A stretch of 64,000 bases of DNA from Argopecten irradians (Eukaryota; Mollusca; Bivalvia; Pectinida; Pectinidae). Positions 30,201 through 37,885 of this stretch are shown piece by piece (position 1 is the stretch's first letter; every line of letters begins with the position of its first letter). A model generated the notes under the pieces. That model did no database searches, was not told the DNA's origin, and saw nothing but the letters and a program-made list of their open reading frames with translations. The position numbers and the translations under genes are program-made. The stretch spans positions 37,280,496 through 37,344,495 of the forward strand of contig NC_091143.1 of NCBI RefSeq assembly GCF_041381155.1, written 5' to 3'.

Positions 30201-31651
30201 TGTTTTAGCCAGTGATTGAGTGAAATGATGTGTGGTACACAAGTATGATTGTTTGATTGTTCACACTTGAATTTTATGCGCTATAATATCTTTTGTTTGT
30301 TTGTTTGATTAATATCTTATTATAATATAATTTTAGGCAAAGCCTATCTGAGAGTGCAGCAGTTAATTCATTCTTTCATTTGTTGTTTTTAAACTGTGTA
30401 ACTTAATAGAAATATGACAGGTAAATAAAGGATTTTCAACTGAGAAAGCGTAACCTCCCCTGACCCATCAGTCTTATCGATGTTGACATGTGTTTTGTTT
30501 TTATTGCTTATTGTGTGCTCTTACTAGAACTGTACTGCTAGAAACCATTTATAGAATTATCAATTATTAGAATCATAGCTTTGCTGAATTACTGGCAGTG
30601 AGTTTATAACAAGAAAAACAATATTGAACACAAGATTCTTCTACTTTCATTTTCTGCAAAAATACGTGACTGCGGCTACAAAATATATCTCAGCGTCATT
30701 CTCCATTGCCAGGCGGAAAATTCCGAAGCAACTACTCACATGAAACGGCTTTTAAGTTAAGATTCAGGACAAAATGTAATTGTAAGATTCAGACAAGAAT
30801 AAATTGGGAGGTTATCTTTCACTAATGTTTTCATTTTGAAGTTTTCCAAGAAAAACTTTTGTTTGTAATCACGTGAGAGTGTGACTTTGGATACTGTCTT
30901 GCGCAACACGGGATCTTGTGTTGACTTACGGTTTCCGGTTTACGAGAAAGTTTTCCAACTCTACATATAATGGATAATGGATGGTTTACATAGAAAAAGG
31001 TTACTGAGACACCTCTATCACAAGAGTTCTCTGCGCTTTCTGACTCTATTATCAACAATTAAAAGATTTGTCAGGTTTATATGGTTTCTAGGCCAGTCTA
31101 GCCACTACATTTTCTCCTCTCTTACTTCAGTTACGTAAGTTTTAGAGACACCTACTTGTTACGTAACCCCACGGCATCCTGAGTGAACACCTCCCTGTAG
31201 GCTTTCCTCTGTTTTAACACTTCATCAAGGCGCTTGATCGCATCCACAGCAGCTCTATAATTTATTACATTCAACATGAATGAGCTCCTAAGTGGCAAAT
31301 ACACAAACTTAACAATCGCTTAAGATACCTTGAATTGTGACTATCAATCTGATGTATTTTAACATTTGATTCTGATAAAGTTGATTACTTTTGAAGAAAA
31401 AATGTGTACATAATCTGATGTAGTGATGTATTTAAATGTGTAATCTGTTATTAAATCATTCACAGACAGTACCACAAATCCTACTATTTCCAGCAGCAAA
31501 GTTAACCATATTCACTTAATTAGAGGAATAGAAAAGAAATATCGATGTTTCGTATGATCAAAACATTGAAACGATCAATCTACCTGTACACCCTTTTGGC
31601 TTTGTCGACATCTGGCTTATTTTCATTACTGCTTTCATGTGTTTTCTTCAT
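6122..31651 (-). CDS. SMG5: SMG5, nonsense-mediated mRNA decay factor (5' 20 coding exons; C-terminus off window)
   Basis: SMG5 pairs with SMG7 on phosphorylated UPF1 and promotes dephosphorylation and decay of mRNAs with premature stops. I spliced twenty exons: 31584-31651, 31156-31254, 28666-28789, 28376-28532, 27595-27705, 27068-27157, 26311-26389, 24985-25110, 23946-24017, 23272-23462, 19758-19901, 15666-15838, 14759-14861, 13011-13427, 12265-12372, 10972-11044, 9036-9165, 8455-8530, 7771-7949, 6122-6277. All have GT-AG borders, all phases agree, and together they make 2676 nt (892 codons). Exons 1-11 match the N-terminal 14-3-3-like/TPR region of animal SMG5 (for example LRNKLKEYSERLMF and YGRKAEDVLWRK). 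Exons 12-16 are a Ser/acidic low-complexity linker. Exons 17-20 match the conserved helical region ending in CIRQFGHF. Human SMG5 is about 1016 residues, so the PIN domain is missing and should lie left of position 1. The start is the first in-frame ATG; an in-frame TGA lies about 33 nt upstream. Introns are full of tandem arrays. Confidence 0.95.
6560..7600. repeat. ~170-bp tandem dispersed repeat, six copies
   Basis: Each unit carries ttttcagcaatgtttccatgg, an A-rich stretch, and gaagtttcgtggaaatatctc. The last copy ends in cggacggacggacag near 7600, a tail I associate with dispersed repeats of molluscs. Period is 169-177 bp. Lies in the intron between SMG5 exons 19 and 20. Confidence 0.85.
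7618..7745. mobile_element. Fragment of the CTCCAGGGGTTAC MITE family
   Basis: Contains two terminal segments in tandem, each ending AACCCCTGGA.TAT followed by GAGG or AAGG, the terminus of the four complete elements at 12.6, 53.0, 53.7 and 55.4 kb. No internal region, so probably a deletion product. Confidence 0.65.
7771..7949 (-). CDS. SMG5: SMG5 coding exon 19
   Basis: Encodes LSQFPPLADAHSSLKL, matching human LRNLPPLRAAHRRFNF. Acceptor gtttacag, donor CAGGAG|GTAGGT. Ends in phase 0. Confidence 0.93.
8455..8530 (-). CDS. SMG5: SMG5 coding exon 18
   Basis: Encodes SSQSLWHRLSVLCNILP, nearly identical to human SSQSLWNRLSVLLNLLP. Acceptor gtttcag, donor GATCACG|GTAAGG. Confidence 0.96.
8600..9035. 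repeat. 25-bp minisatellite built from the exon 17 splice donor
   Basis: About 17 units; on the gene (minus) strand the unit is CAGGTAAGTCACAGGTCGTT then AGGTA. It starts exactly at the exon 17 donor CAG|GTAAGT, so most units carry a full 5' splice-site consensus (some GTAAAT). Confidence 0.93.
9036..9165 (-). CDS. SMG5: SMG5 coding exon 17
   Basis: Encodes EGLLSTVKLMCDWMR and VIMTCAQ, matching human EGLLPAVKVFLDWLR and LIIVCAQ. Acceptor tgtttgtag; donor GCCCAG|GTAAGT is the seed of the 25-bp array that follows. Confidence 0.95.
9166..10119. other. Intron stretch without recognised feature
   Basis: Part of the SMG5 intron between exons 16 and 17, on the exon 17 side. AT-rich, with a T-rich run near 9229-9264. 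Short open frames show no recognisable protein. I see no TE terminus. Confidence 0.5.
10120..11018. repeat. 86-bp minisatellite carrying the exon 16 tail plus donor
   Basis: Regular 86-bp period from about 10370 (markers tagtgacc at 10415, 10501, 10587, 10673, 10759, 10845, 10931), degenerate from 10120. On the minus strand each unit has about 46 nt matching the end of SMG5 exon 16, then GTAAGG and about 40 nt of intron. Confidence 0.93.
10972..11044 (-). CDS. SMG5: SMG5 coding exon 16
   Basis: 73 nt encoding DTETEDYSSTSGSGD. Acceptor attctaacag, donor GGAGACAG|GTAAGG. The 3' 46 nt of this exon plus its donor are the exonic part of the 86-bp unit repeated through the following intron. Confidence 0.82.
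11723..12067. mobile_element. TTAA-flanked MITE, CTTTAAAGTGAACAGTCGGG family
   Basis: Terminal inverted repeats TTAAAGTGAACAGTCGGG and CCCCGACTATTCACTTTAA, 345 bp including TTAA at both ends. A relative lies in inverted orientation at 45779-46142. No coding capacity; the TTAA target suggests mobilisation by a piggyBac-type transposase (inference). Confidence 0.78.
12265..12372 (-). CDS. SMG5: SMG5 coding exon 15
   Basis: Encodes AEITNKLANFVIETDTEA. Acceptor ttattttag, donor GACTCAG|GTAGAG. The phase (2 bases in, 1 base out) agrees with both neighbours. Confidence 0.8.
12610..12884. mobile_element. MITE with CATCC..ACTCCAGGGGTTAC termini, copy 1
   Basis: About 275 bp; begins CATCCTTGATACTCCAAGGG and ends CCCCTGGAGTATCAAGGATG, its inverted complement. 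Shares internal motifs (ctttgatgttgggtgtcacc, gcctgcgattggtt) with the copies near 53-55.7 kb. Located between SMG5 exons 14 and 15. Confidence 0.8.
13011..13427 (-). CDS. SMG5: SMG5 coding exon 14 (longest)
   Basis: 417 nt, 139 codons, with an acidic run (GDSEEEEEEF), a Ser/Asp-rich stretch (NDSDSDMSDG) and a helical tail (KLAHLSSELYSSSVSFLRQN). Acceptor tttcactccag, donor CCAG|GTAGGC. Poorly conserved linker. Confidence 0.85.
13428..14758. other. Intron without recognised feature
   Basis: SMG5 intron between exons 13 and 14. Unique-looking AT-rich sequence; no array, TE terminus or recognisable exon seen on either strand. Confidence 0.5.
14759..14861 (-). CDS. SMG5: SMG5 coding exon 13
   Basis: Encodes KRRRRKRHNSDDSSDLSDVS, matching the human basic-to-acidic block LRRRRHPPKVGDDSDLSEG. 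Acceptor tttcttgttag, donor GAAG|GTAACA. Confidence 0.88.
15215..15580. mobile_element. Candidate inverted-repeat element, ATTTATTCCATTAGAAGCCC termini
   Basis: Left ATTTATTCCATTAGAAGCCC (15219) and right GGGCTTCCAATGGAATAAAT (15555-15574) are inverted complements with one mismatch; a further copy of the motif lies inside. About 360 bp. I found no clear target duplication. Confidence 0.5.
15666..15838 (-). CDS. SMG5: SMG5 coding exon 12
   Basis: Acidic then polar linker beginning VDEEMDDFSDPEENG. Acceptor tttttcaacag, donor TCAGAG|GTAGGC. Sequence identity to vertebrate SMG5 is low here; the call rests on phase, splice sites and position. Confidence 0.8.
16105..16131. repeat. Poly-A tract
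   Basis: Homopolymer of more than 20 A on the plus strand within the SMG5 intron between exons 11 and 12. No retroposon body was recognised beside it. Confidence 0.7.
16261..19750. repeat. 30-bp minisatellite, about 116 units, starting at the exon 11 donor
   Basis: Plus-strand unit CTCACAGGTATGACAATGTA then GAAGACTTAA. On the gene strand each unit carries CTGTGAGTTAAGT, so GTGAGT recurs in nearly every unit. Variants (gaagattt, gtacaag, 29-mers lacking a base) form patterns; one pair of gaagattt units recurs 300 bp (10 units) apart at 16581 and 16881. Confidence 0.97.
19758..19901 (-). CDS. SMG5: SMG5 coding exon 11
   Basis: Encodes AFLLALFSHILNHVVIRLHA, matching human AFTLALFSHLVNHVNIRLQA. 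Acceptor gttttag; donor AAGATG|GTGAGT runs directly into the 30-bp minisatellite. Confidence 0.95.
19985..23271. repeat. 26-bp AT-rich minisatellite, about 125 units, starting at the exon 10 donor
   Basis: Unit AATGACAAATAAGTTTATAT then TTAACT, with cag/aag and cta/ctt variants. From about 22860 to 23271 units are more diverged and richer in accaatgacaaatcaggt. On the minus strand the first intron bases after exon 10 (gtttgtcattggttaaatg) are already a repeat unit. Confidence 0.95.
23272..23462 (-). CDS. SMG5: SMG5 coding exon 10
   Basis: Encodes SFNLCMFHEPDIYG, then HLDDDMVFKLVVMCMATIH, matching human DFNLCLFYLP and LLIFQMVIICLMCVH. The donor ACGAG|GTTTGT is the first base of the adjoining 26-bp array. 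Confidence 0.93.
23752..23779. repeat. Poly-T tract
   Basis: About 28 T on the plus strand in the intron between SMG5 exons 9 and 10, roughly 170 bp from exon 9. No retroposon body recognised. Confidence 0.7.
23946..24017 (-). CDS. SMG5: SMG5 coding exon 9 (72 nt, easily missed)
   Basis: Small exon found by searching for the human DIKRLLVNFMYLQSLL segment. It encodes DLKYFLTQFLHLLSIFYD. Acceptor ctttgcag, donor AAGAA|GTAAGT. Phases fit exons 8 and 10, but because it is 72 nt exon skipping would also stay in frame. Confidence 0.85.
24096..24487. mobile_element. Dispersed element (ctctttgtttctggctttct family) with fold-back core, copy 1
   Basis: Shares ttttctctttgtttctggct and gcattgaagtcactatt with copies at 37.6 and 50.9 kb. 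This copy has inverted arms: gcattgaagtcactatt near 24328 and aatagtgacttcaatgc near 24461, enclosing gtttgcaaac/gttcgcaaac and the hairpin AATCCGCTACGCGGATT. Lies between SMG5 exons 8 and 9. Confidence 0.75.
24985..25110 (-). CDS. SMG5: SMG5 coding exon 8
   Basis: Acceptor cttgtttcag, donor CAGAG|GTAAGG. Encodes FEGAEGNLQRLFEKNRKR, matching human FEGAYGNLKRLYDKAAK. Confidence 0.95.
25254..25321. repeat. 31-bp direct duplication
   Basis: The string gaatttaaaatagcaagcgt followed by acctacatgta occurs twice back to back. Located in the SMG5 intron between exons 7 and 8, otherwise unique here. Confidence 0.8.
26150..26262. mobile_element. Hairpin MITE, CTGACCCCCTATAAA arms
   Basis: Left arm CTGACCCCCTATAAAGGCAT (about 26154) through gagggtcagtaaga, mirrored by tcttactgaccctctatgct and TTTATAGGGGGTCAG (about 26221-26257). 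Arms of roughly 37 bp enclose a 30-bp spacer. Target duplication unclear. Confidence 0.7.
26311..26389 (-). CDS. SMG5: SMG5 coding exon 7
   Basis: Encodes MPHNQLGTLSGSRY, matching human MPFNQLGTLAGSKYYNVEA. Its acceptor (ctctgatgttgtag) closely resembles the unit of the degenerate array that begins immediately upstream on the minus strand. Confidence 0.95.
26392..26930. repeat. Degenerate ~29-bp array abutting the exon 7 acceptor
   Basis: About 17 diverged units around acatcaggggagataatttc and atattta. On the gene strand the unit reads ..tctcccctgatgtt.., nearly the same as the exon 7 acceptor region ctctgatgttgtag, which is the array's terminal unit. Confidence 0.85.
27068..27157 (-). CDS. 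SMG5: SMG5 coding exon 6
   Basis: Acceptor ttgtttcag, donor AATG|GTATGT. Encodes SERFYHQAIALCPDN, matching human AERFYYQALSVAPQI. Confidence 0.93.
27378..27634. repeat. 42-bp minisatellite across the exon 5 donor
   Basis: Six copies at 42-bp spacing; donor-like sites fall at 27595, 27553, 27511, 27469 and 27427. The first copy is the last ~40 nt of SMG5 exon 5. Units are nearly identical, with GGTTAG replacing GGTAAG at 27553. Confidence 0.93.
27595..27705 (-). CDS. SMG5: SMG5 coding exon 5
   Basis: Encodes QDWATKACHRCLVCLGD, matching human MDWAQMACHRCLVYLGD. The donor used here, GACATTG|GTAAGG, is the first of several near-identical donors because the last ~40 nt of the exon are repeated in tandem into the intron. 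Splicing at 27595 restores human-like LGDIARYQQ with exon 6. Confidence 0.9.
27735..28217. repeat. 119-bp tandem repeat, four copies
   Basis: The marker tgattgtggttgattatagt starts at 27742, 27861, 27980 and 28099, an exact 119-bp period with few mismatches. Lies between SMG5 exons 4 and 5 and does not obviously contain a splice site. Confidence 0.93.
28376..28532 (-). CDS. SMG5: SMG5 coding exon 4
   Basis: Encodes STLESAFRTHLVSATGYYNH, matching human STLECAYRTHLVAGIGFYQH. Acceptor ttaacag; donor AAGACAG|GTGATC. Starts in phase 0 and ends one base into a Gly codon. Confidence 0.95.
28666..28789 (-). CDS. SMG5: SMG5 coding exon 3
   Basis: Encodes LMFYNPIEYGRKAEDVLWRK and then a VFYQIIQLIKQNRK tail, the best-conserved part of the SMG5 N-terminal domain. 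Acceptor ttttccag; donor CGAAAG|GTTACT is weaker than its neighbours. Confidence 0.96.
28790..31155. other. Large intron without recognised feature
   Basis: SMG5 intron between exons 2 and 3. A 122-codon plus-strand frame at 29596-29964 has no recognisable family, conserved motif or splice context. No tandem array or TE terminus was recognised. Confidence 0.5.
31156..31254 (-). CDS. SMG5: SMG5 coding exon 2
   Basis: Acceptor ttatag, donor AACAA|GTAGGT. Encodes RLDEVLKQRKAYREVF, matching the human RLDLILCNKTAYQEVF segment. It joins exon 3 to give LRNKLKEY, which matches human LRNKLREL across the splice. Confidence 0.93.
31584..31651 (-). CDS. SMG5: SMG5 coding exon 1 (start codon)
   Basis: ATG at 31651-31649 begins MKKTHESSNENKPD. 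The exon ends GTGTACAG|GTAGAT with two bases of an Arg codon, matching the human ..LYRAVVEAV junction. A purine is at -3. Noncoding first exons further upstream cannot be excluded. Confidence 0.85.
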
Positions 31652-31707
31652 CTCTCTCGCAAGGAAAACGGTTGAGCAGACGACTCATGCCACCAAGTGG
31701 TCGTCTG
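31635..31707 (-). promoter_or_regulatory. SMG5 5'UTR hairpin with an overlapping upstream ORF
   Basis: Between 31677 and 31707 the arms CAGACGA and TCGTCTG pair, followed by CCAC with GTGG around a CAA loop, leaving a 6-nt bulge. The bulge holds an upstream ATG (31688-31686) that opens a 17-codon frame ending TGA at 31637-31635, overlapping the SMG5 start in another frame. Whether the transcript includes it depends on the unknown start site. Confidence 0.5.
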
Positions 31708-32994
31708 TTGTCTAGTTAGAGAAACATTCCACTTTCTTTTTCCAAAGCCATGTTTTTCCTGTTCGATGTAAAGGGGAGTTATCGTATAGATCAAACAGAT
31801 GGATTAGATGACTTCCGAATGAAACGTCAAAGTATGGGAGATAACTCTGATTTAATAGGGTGCAGCCTATCAAAAGGCACAGAATTTTATGAAATTATAT
31901 CAAAGTGTAGGCCTACGCTAACTTTGTGTAATATATGAAAATATATTTTATTTCTATTTTAAATGATAAAGAAAAAGACGAACATTTATATTTGTCTCAT
32001 TTTAAAGCAGTTCATGATTTTTTTAAAAAAGTTAATTAGTGCATAAAATGCACAGAACTAGTAGACTAAAGATTACACAGTGTGCACATGGTGTGAACTA
32101 CGAGTGGACACGGAGTGCACGAGGTTTAGACTACAGGTAGACACGGAACGCACAATATTTTGGCTACAGGTAGCTAGACACGGAGTGCACTACGTGTGAA
32201 TACGGTGTCCACTAGGGATGGACATTGTGTCTAGGTGATATATCCACTACATTCAGACCGTGTCGTACCTACATGTACATTTACTACCTTTGGAAACGTA
32301 CAATGTACACTGTACATGTAAGGCCTACAGTGTAGGTGAAATTAAAAGCTTTATTTTCGACTCTGTCTCACAAATTTGTGTTCTAACTTCACTATTCTAT
32401 GTTGGAGCTGTTAATTGAATGAACAAAAAGTTGAAATTGAAATTTTATTTTTATGAAAAATATATTATTTAATATTAATATACTTTAAAGAAATTTAAAT
32501 TGTAATTGAATTTATGATGTAAATGAACCTTGGTCATGGGAAAACTGCTTTAGCGATTTTTACAAAAATATAAAAGTTATTCATTGTAAGTTTAAGATAT
32601 TTTTTTAAGTTATGAAAACTTTTTTTAAATTCCTTCGTTAGAACAGGCGAATCGAACAGGAAATAGTGTATTTCATTTACATATATTTAAGGATTAACTT
32701 GAATAGATTTTTAACTTTATGGATATATAACACAAAATCAGAATCAGAGCTTCGCCGGGGTTACATAATTTACACCTTAAATTTTATTCCTTAAATAGAT
32801 AGAGAGCTTTGAAAAATACCTGGTCCATCCCTGTGTTTCAGCAGGTTCGAGTACCCGAAATGGAACATCTCCTAAACATATAGTTTGATTAATAAATGTC
32901 CAGACACGATTAAATGTTTCATTTCATTTAAGGAAAGTTCAAACATTGTTTTTTTTTTTTTTTCATTTATCTAAGTCACATATCTCACTCAATT

Positions 32995-33030
<36 letters not shown>

Positions 33031-34046
33031 ATATGGTGTTTTTAGGGTTATCGCAGGACGTTGTTTCCCGGATTTTTTTTTCACAATTTCATAAATTTAC
33101 ATGCTTTTAAAAATAGAGATTGGTATTTCGTAAATTAAGGAACCGAAAAATGTCCAAATATAATCATTGTTATTAAGATATGTACAATTATTGCTACTAC
33201 ATCCTGAAATGGTAGAAATATAATCGTTTTTTGAAGTCATGTTGTAGGGATTCCGCCTGATTATAAATAATCTGTTCACTTTGATCAGTTGGTCAAAATG
33301 ATTTATATTTGTATCAGGATACCGGAATCGGCCGAGGTTTGCCGAATCAAATAAATTCTACGAATTTAGCCGGGAGCAGCCGATCTTAGTATATCTTAAA
33401 TTAGATGGTTAGACCGATTGAATTGGTCAATTTGCATGTTATCATATATGCATAACAAAGTGAAAATAGCAGTTTTATGACTCTTTTCAGTCCATTTTTA
33501 TAATAAAACAGTACATATGTCCAAGCCAAACTCATACGCTTGCAATGCTTATAATACTTTTACATCTAAATATTTAACATAAATCAGTATATCCTACAAA
33601 ATGGGAAGCAAACATTTGTCGGTTTTCGACCGTTTGACGATGTGTTATATTTTTTTCTATCCCTATTACATGTTTTATTTTAACATCGTTTCCGCCGATG
33701 TGTTACGCAGAGACTTGGAAATTGGGGGTATTACATGTACATAGATACATTTAACTTTTTCTATCATATATTTTGTATGCTTTTTACCGGTTTTTATTTA
33801 ACATGCTCATTTCCAATGAATAGACACTGTATTATGGATATATGTCAAAATGTATTAAGCTAATATCGGCCACAGCGATGTTGCATCACTTCGTTTATAT
33901 TTTGTGCATGCACACATTGTATGAAAATATTATGACATGTAGATTAGCAATATCTATTTCTTTGGGGCGAATTTCCATTTTTTATGTCATTAATAACACT
34001 GATGAACAACTGGCCATGGCATGAGTAATAGAAAAACTTAAGCCTT
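31708..34046. other. Intergenic region upstream of SMG5
   Basis: AT-rich. Holds a >25-T run at about 32997-33026 and a mildly repetitive acacggagtgcac stretch at 32090-32230. A diffuse repeat around 32840-33110 (cctaaa..tttgattaat, gttgtttcccgga) has a relative at 58345-58500. SMG5 promoter elements should lie at its left end, but no clear TATA or initiator could be fixed. Confidence 0.5.
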
Positions 34047-34454
34047 TTAAAGGCCCATTACCTATCCGGAGCAAAATATAAAGGTTTCTTAAAAAACATT
34101 AATAACACCAGAAAATGCATACCGATGACCTAAAATAAGGTTACGACACCAAACATATGCAAGATTTCCTGCGTAATATATGAAAACAGTGGAGAGTAAA
34201 TTCGCTGTGTTTTGCCGTCTGGCGCAGTGATAGTCAACTACCGCGCGGTATTTAGGACGATGGCGGGAACATAATACGACCCGCGTTATGAAAATAAACA
34301 TTTTATTTATTTTAAACAAATCGTTCAGAAGGTGATGAATATGTAGTATCAACGGTAAGTTAATAATTTTTGCGACTCTACAAAATTATCGATCTTGTTT
34401 TACATTCCTATTTTAAAAATTAAAAGCCGTTTCGGAAAGGTAGTGGGCCTTTAA
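34047..34454. mobile_element. TTAA-flanked MITE, AAAGGCCCATTACC termini
   Basis: Left TTAAAGGCCCATTACCTATC and right GGTAGTGGGCCTTTAA are inverted complements with two mismatches; 408 bp including TTAA at each end. Internal sequence is noncoding. Single copy in this window. Confidence 0.8.
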
Positions 34455-36117
34455 AGATGTTCTTATGATATCTGTCAGTCTTGTTCAAAATTATATATAA
34501 TAAAGATAAAATTTTACCATTAAATAGTTCAACCTTTGTTTAATTATATAGAAAGAGCTACTAAGGTAATATGACGCAGAGATTTCCGATGAAATTATGC
34601 TCATCATTTTTTCACTGGTAGAACGTTCATAGAGTTCATCGACCTGCAGCTTTCGAACCCCCGATGATCTCCGGATCCCCTCATCAGTTGTTACATATCT
34701 GTCATGGACCTTGGAATAGCAGATCGATCACACATGCATGTTTTACCGAACTTGTTGTTTATATTATATATACATTGTACATATATATATAAAAGTACAA
34801 GAACATGTTATCATATGTCATCATTGTAACAAGCCAAACTATCATGGACCTGTTTAATCCATTGTCGCCGCTATCGGTGGCGATAATTACAGGGGTTAGA
34901 AGTAGTAATCACCAGTACTGTATCACAAGGGTATACAGGTATATTTATATATCAGGTATAATAGAAAGAAATCAGAGTTACCGGGATTGCCTTCACAGAG
35001 AAATAATATAAAATGAAAAATATCCCTATTCCAGTTTGTAAATGTCAATATAAATCCAAATTAATTTATGAATGTTAAAAACTTAATTCAAGGTATTCTG
35101 TTTAATCGTTAAACGGTAATTTCGGGCAGAGATGCAAAGAAATATCTATTAAAATATTAATAATTAGAAAGATCGATTTTAGTTGCTATATATTATGAAG
35201 ATCAATTTTGTTGGTATGTTTTTTCTTCTATCAAACACAGGTGCACATTAATGCACCAAGGTGTAATCAAAGCTCCCTAAGCCCTGATTGGCCTTCCCGT
35301 AGCCCTGACGCAAATGTACTACACTACATCTACGTCTGTCAGTTTCCTCGTTGGTGGATGGATTGGAGGTCCCAATGGATACACATAACAGCGGAGTCCC
35401 TTATTTGTTGTAGTGTGAGTGAGTTGTCGGCGGTGAGCTGATGAGCGAGATTGAAATATGATAGAAATACAACATCAATATTTTTAATGTGAGTTTAGTT
35501 GTTGGTGAGACTAGTGACAGAAAATACATTGGTGAATATGACACGTTTCTCCTAATTTGACTAGACTAGAATGACTCCTGTCTATCTTCGTGAATATATA
35601 AATATTATATGCTGAAAAATATGACATACTTATATTCGAATTATAAGAATGAAATGCTTTAATACATTAGAAAGACGTAAAAACGGCGCAATAAAGTTTT
35701 CCTGGCTTCCGAAAATGAATGAAGTTTATGAATTGCTATTGTTAATAATTTGTTATACACACGATGATATATTTTTTTTTATTTATGAAAGAACGTTTAG
35801 AAAGAGAGAGAGAGCAAAACACTTATAGATTAATTTAAATCCAACGACATGACGGCAAACCCAGAAAAGTTTCAGACAATTTGTTTTGGTAGCAAGACCA
35901 GCAGAGCTTTAATCTTTTAATGTTGTAGGTATGGAAAGTTTATGTGAAAACAGATTGAAGCTGCTGGGTTTTGATATTGATTTTCTTTGATTTACATATT
36001 ACACGCTTATGAAGAAATGCATCTAAACAACTTACAGTTTTAAAGAGACTGGGGAATAATCTAACTAAGAAAGGTAAAATTACCATTTAAAGTCTAATTA
36101 TATTGTCAAATTTTAAC
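34455..36117. other. Intergenic stretch without recognised feature
   Basis: AT-rich sequence. Short frames (for example 34805-35011 and 35208-35441) have no recognisable family. A short GAGA run is at about 35803. Confidence 0.5.
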
Positions 36118-36119
36118 TT

Positions 36120-36530
36120 CTGTCCACTAGCTTGTTGGCAATTTTGTAATCTCTCTGACTCCAGGAAAATAGAAAAGATGCAAGTGAGAGCTGTTCGTTT
36201 TATTGAAAATAATAATATCCCCCCCCTGTCAGAGACATTTCAAGTAAATACAAACTTAATTTTTTACATGTAACTTGAGTGAAATATATGACTTTTTAAA
36301 ATTATAAATGGTATCCATCCATCTACTTTAAATGATTTATTTGATAAGAAAGAAGTATTTTACAACCTCAGGAAAGATAATACTGTGAAGACTCCCTATG
36401 TGGACACCTCAACATATGATGGGAAAAGATGTTTAATTTTTTAATAATGTCTGTAATATTTTGTAAGCCATTTAATTGTTAAATCAAAATATACACATGT
36501 TTGTCGCGACGTAAAATAAATTTTCTTGAA
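36120..36530 (+). pseudogene. LINE ORF2 3' remnant and tail
   Basis: Plus-strand frames give SDSRKIEKMQVRAVRFIE and then INGIHPSTLNDLFDKKEVFY with NLRKDN, the pattern at the C-terminus of CR1/L2/RTE-like reverse transcriptases. It is followed by aataaattttcttgaatctt, a LINE-type 3' tail. Frameshifts and a missing 5' part make it a dead fragment. Confidence 0.7.
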
Positions 36531-37632
36531 TCTTGAAAAAAACCTTGTTCTATTACATGTAATAGAAATGTTCCATTAACCTCGTCTCGGCGTGGGGATG
36601 TCTGTTAAAATGAATCCATGATCACAACATTGACTTGACTCTGATAGAAAGTGGTACTTCATTTGGACCAAATTGGACATTATTTCCAGTTCTTCACAAT
36701 ATTTACCTCGGTTTAGGACTAAATGAAAACTCATTCTTACACTTCTGATGGAAAAAACTTTAAAATTTACAATTTACCAGACAAGATGCAATGTGGGATG
36801 TGGAAGAGACTCAAAGTGCTGTTCTTGTCAAAAATTATAATCCGTACATTTCTTAAAGATGCCCCACCGCTGACAAATGGTATTTTTTCACTATCAAAAA
36901 CAGGAGCAGACGGTTTGGTATTTTTCTTCAGTTACAAAAGTTACTTACTTCACATCATTACCACCATTGAAAAAATTTACTTAAAGTTTAAAATATAAAA
37001 AATAATCAACTGCATCCCGAAAAATTTCCCTGACACTATATCCTATATGGATTACTGATTGCGCATGCACAAAGACAAAATAAATTGTTTTATATTATTT
37101 TTTGTGTTAATTAGACATACATATACACGATTAAACACAAATCATTGTTCAAATGATGAGTATCATTTATGATCTGTCGGCGGTGGAGCATCTTTAAAAA
37201 AATTAATCAAGACTAATTCGTGAAAATGTTAGGACAAACCATAGTGATGTTAACATCTACTATATTAATACAGTATCTTAATCAATCGTCAGGAGGGGAA
37301 GGTTGGTAAGGTACATTGTAAATGATTGCCATCAGCAGTCTGAATTGTTATAAACCAAGCATGTTGTAAATGATTTTGGAATTATACGAAAATAACATTT
37401 GCTATTTCCTTTCACAACGTTTACAACATCTAGAAACAGAGACCATGAGTAGTTTAATGTCTTAATTTTATGATCTTCTATCATCACTGACACGATATCC
37501 TGTTGCATCTAGTGCATTGTGTTGATATATGTATGATGCTAATGACGATGTATGAGTGAATGTAGATGATGAATGAATGTAGATGATGAATGACTTGTGT
37601 GCTGATGTTTGATGTAATTTTTACATACTGAA
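36505..37632. repeat. Segmental duplication, copy A
   Basis: Near-identical to 39848-40925 over blocks such as cctcgtctcggcgtggggat, gatagaaagtggtacttcat and cattgtgttgat. Copy A is interrupted by the TTAA MITE at 36853-37197. A LINE remnant in the opposite orientation separates the copies. Confidence 0.88.
36853..37197. mobile_element. TTAA MITE, AGATGCTCCACCGC family, copy 1
   Basis: TTAAAGATGCCCCACCGCTGACA at the left (20-base core TTAAAGATGCCCCACCGCTG) and TGTCGGCGGTGGAGCATCTT then TAA at the right. Inserted into duplication copy A; copy B lacks it, so it inserted after the duplication or was lost from B. Confidence 0.85.
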
Positions 37633-37885
37633 ATAATTAATTTTCTCTTTGTTTCTGGCTTTCTGATTGGCATATTCATTTTTTTCATCCCACGATGAAA
37701 AAATCCGAGAATGGTGCGGAAACCTTGACGTTGCGTATTGATTTGGAAAAAATAATCCCTTGGAAAAAATCAATGGAATCATACGTGTAAACGTATTTCA
37801 TTTTGTAATGTAGCCTGCAAAATTAATTATAAGCATTGAAGTCACTATTTTTTAATTTCATGGGGGTATGAAATACGCAAACTTT
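37633..37885. mobile_element. ctctttgtttctggctttct element, copy 2
   Basis: Matches 24096-24350 and 50878-51150 through gcgtattgatttggaaaaaa, tcaatggaatcatacg and gcattgaagtcactat. Lacks the fold-back right half present in copy 1. Confidence 0.7.

Noticed and set aside
34640..34700. tRNA-like ttcgaaccccc box
   Set aside because: Only a B-box-like string; no A box at the right distance and no acceptor stem.
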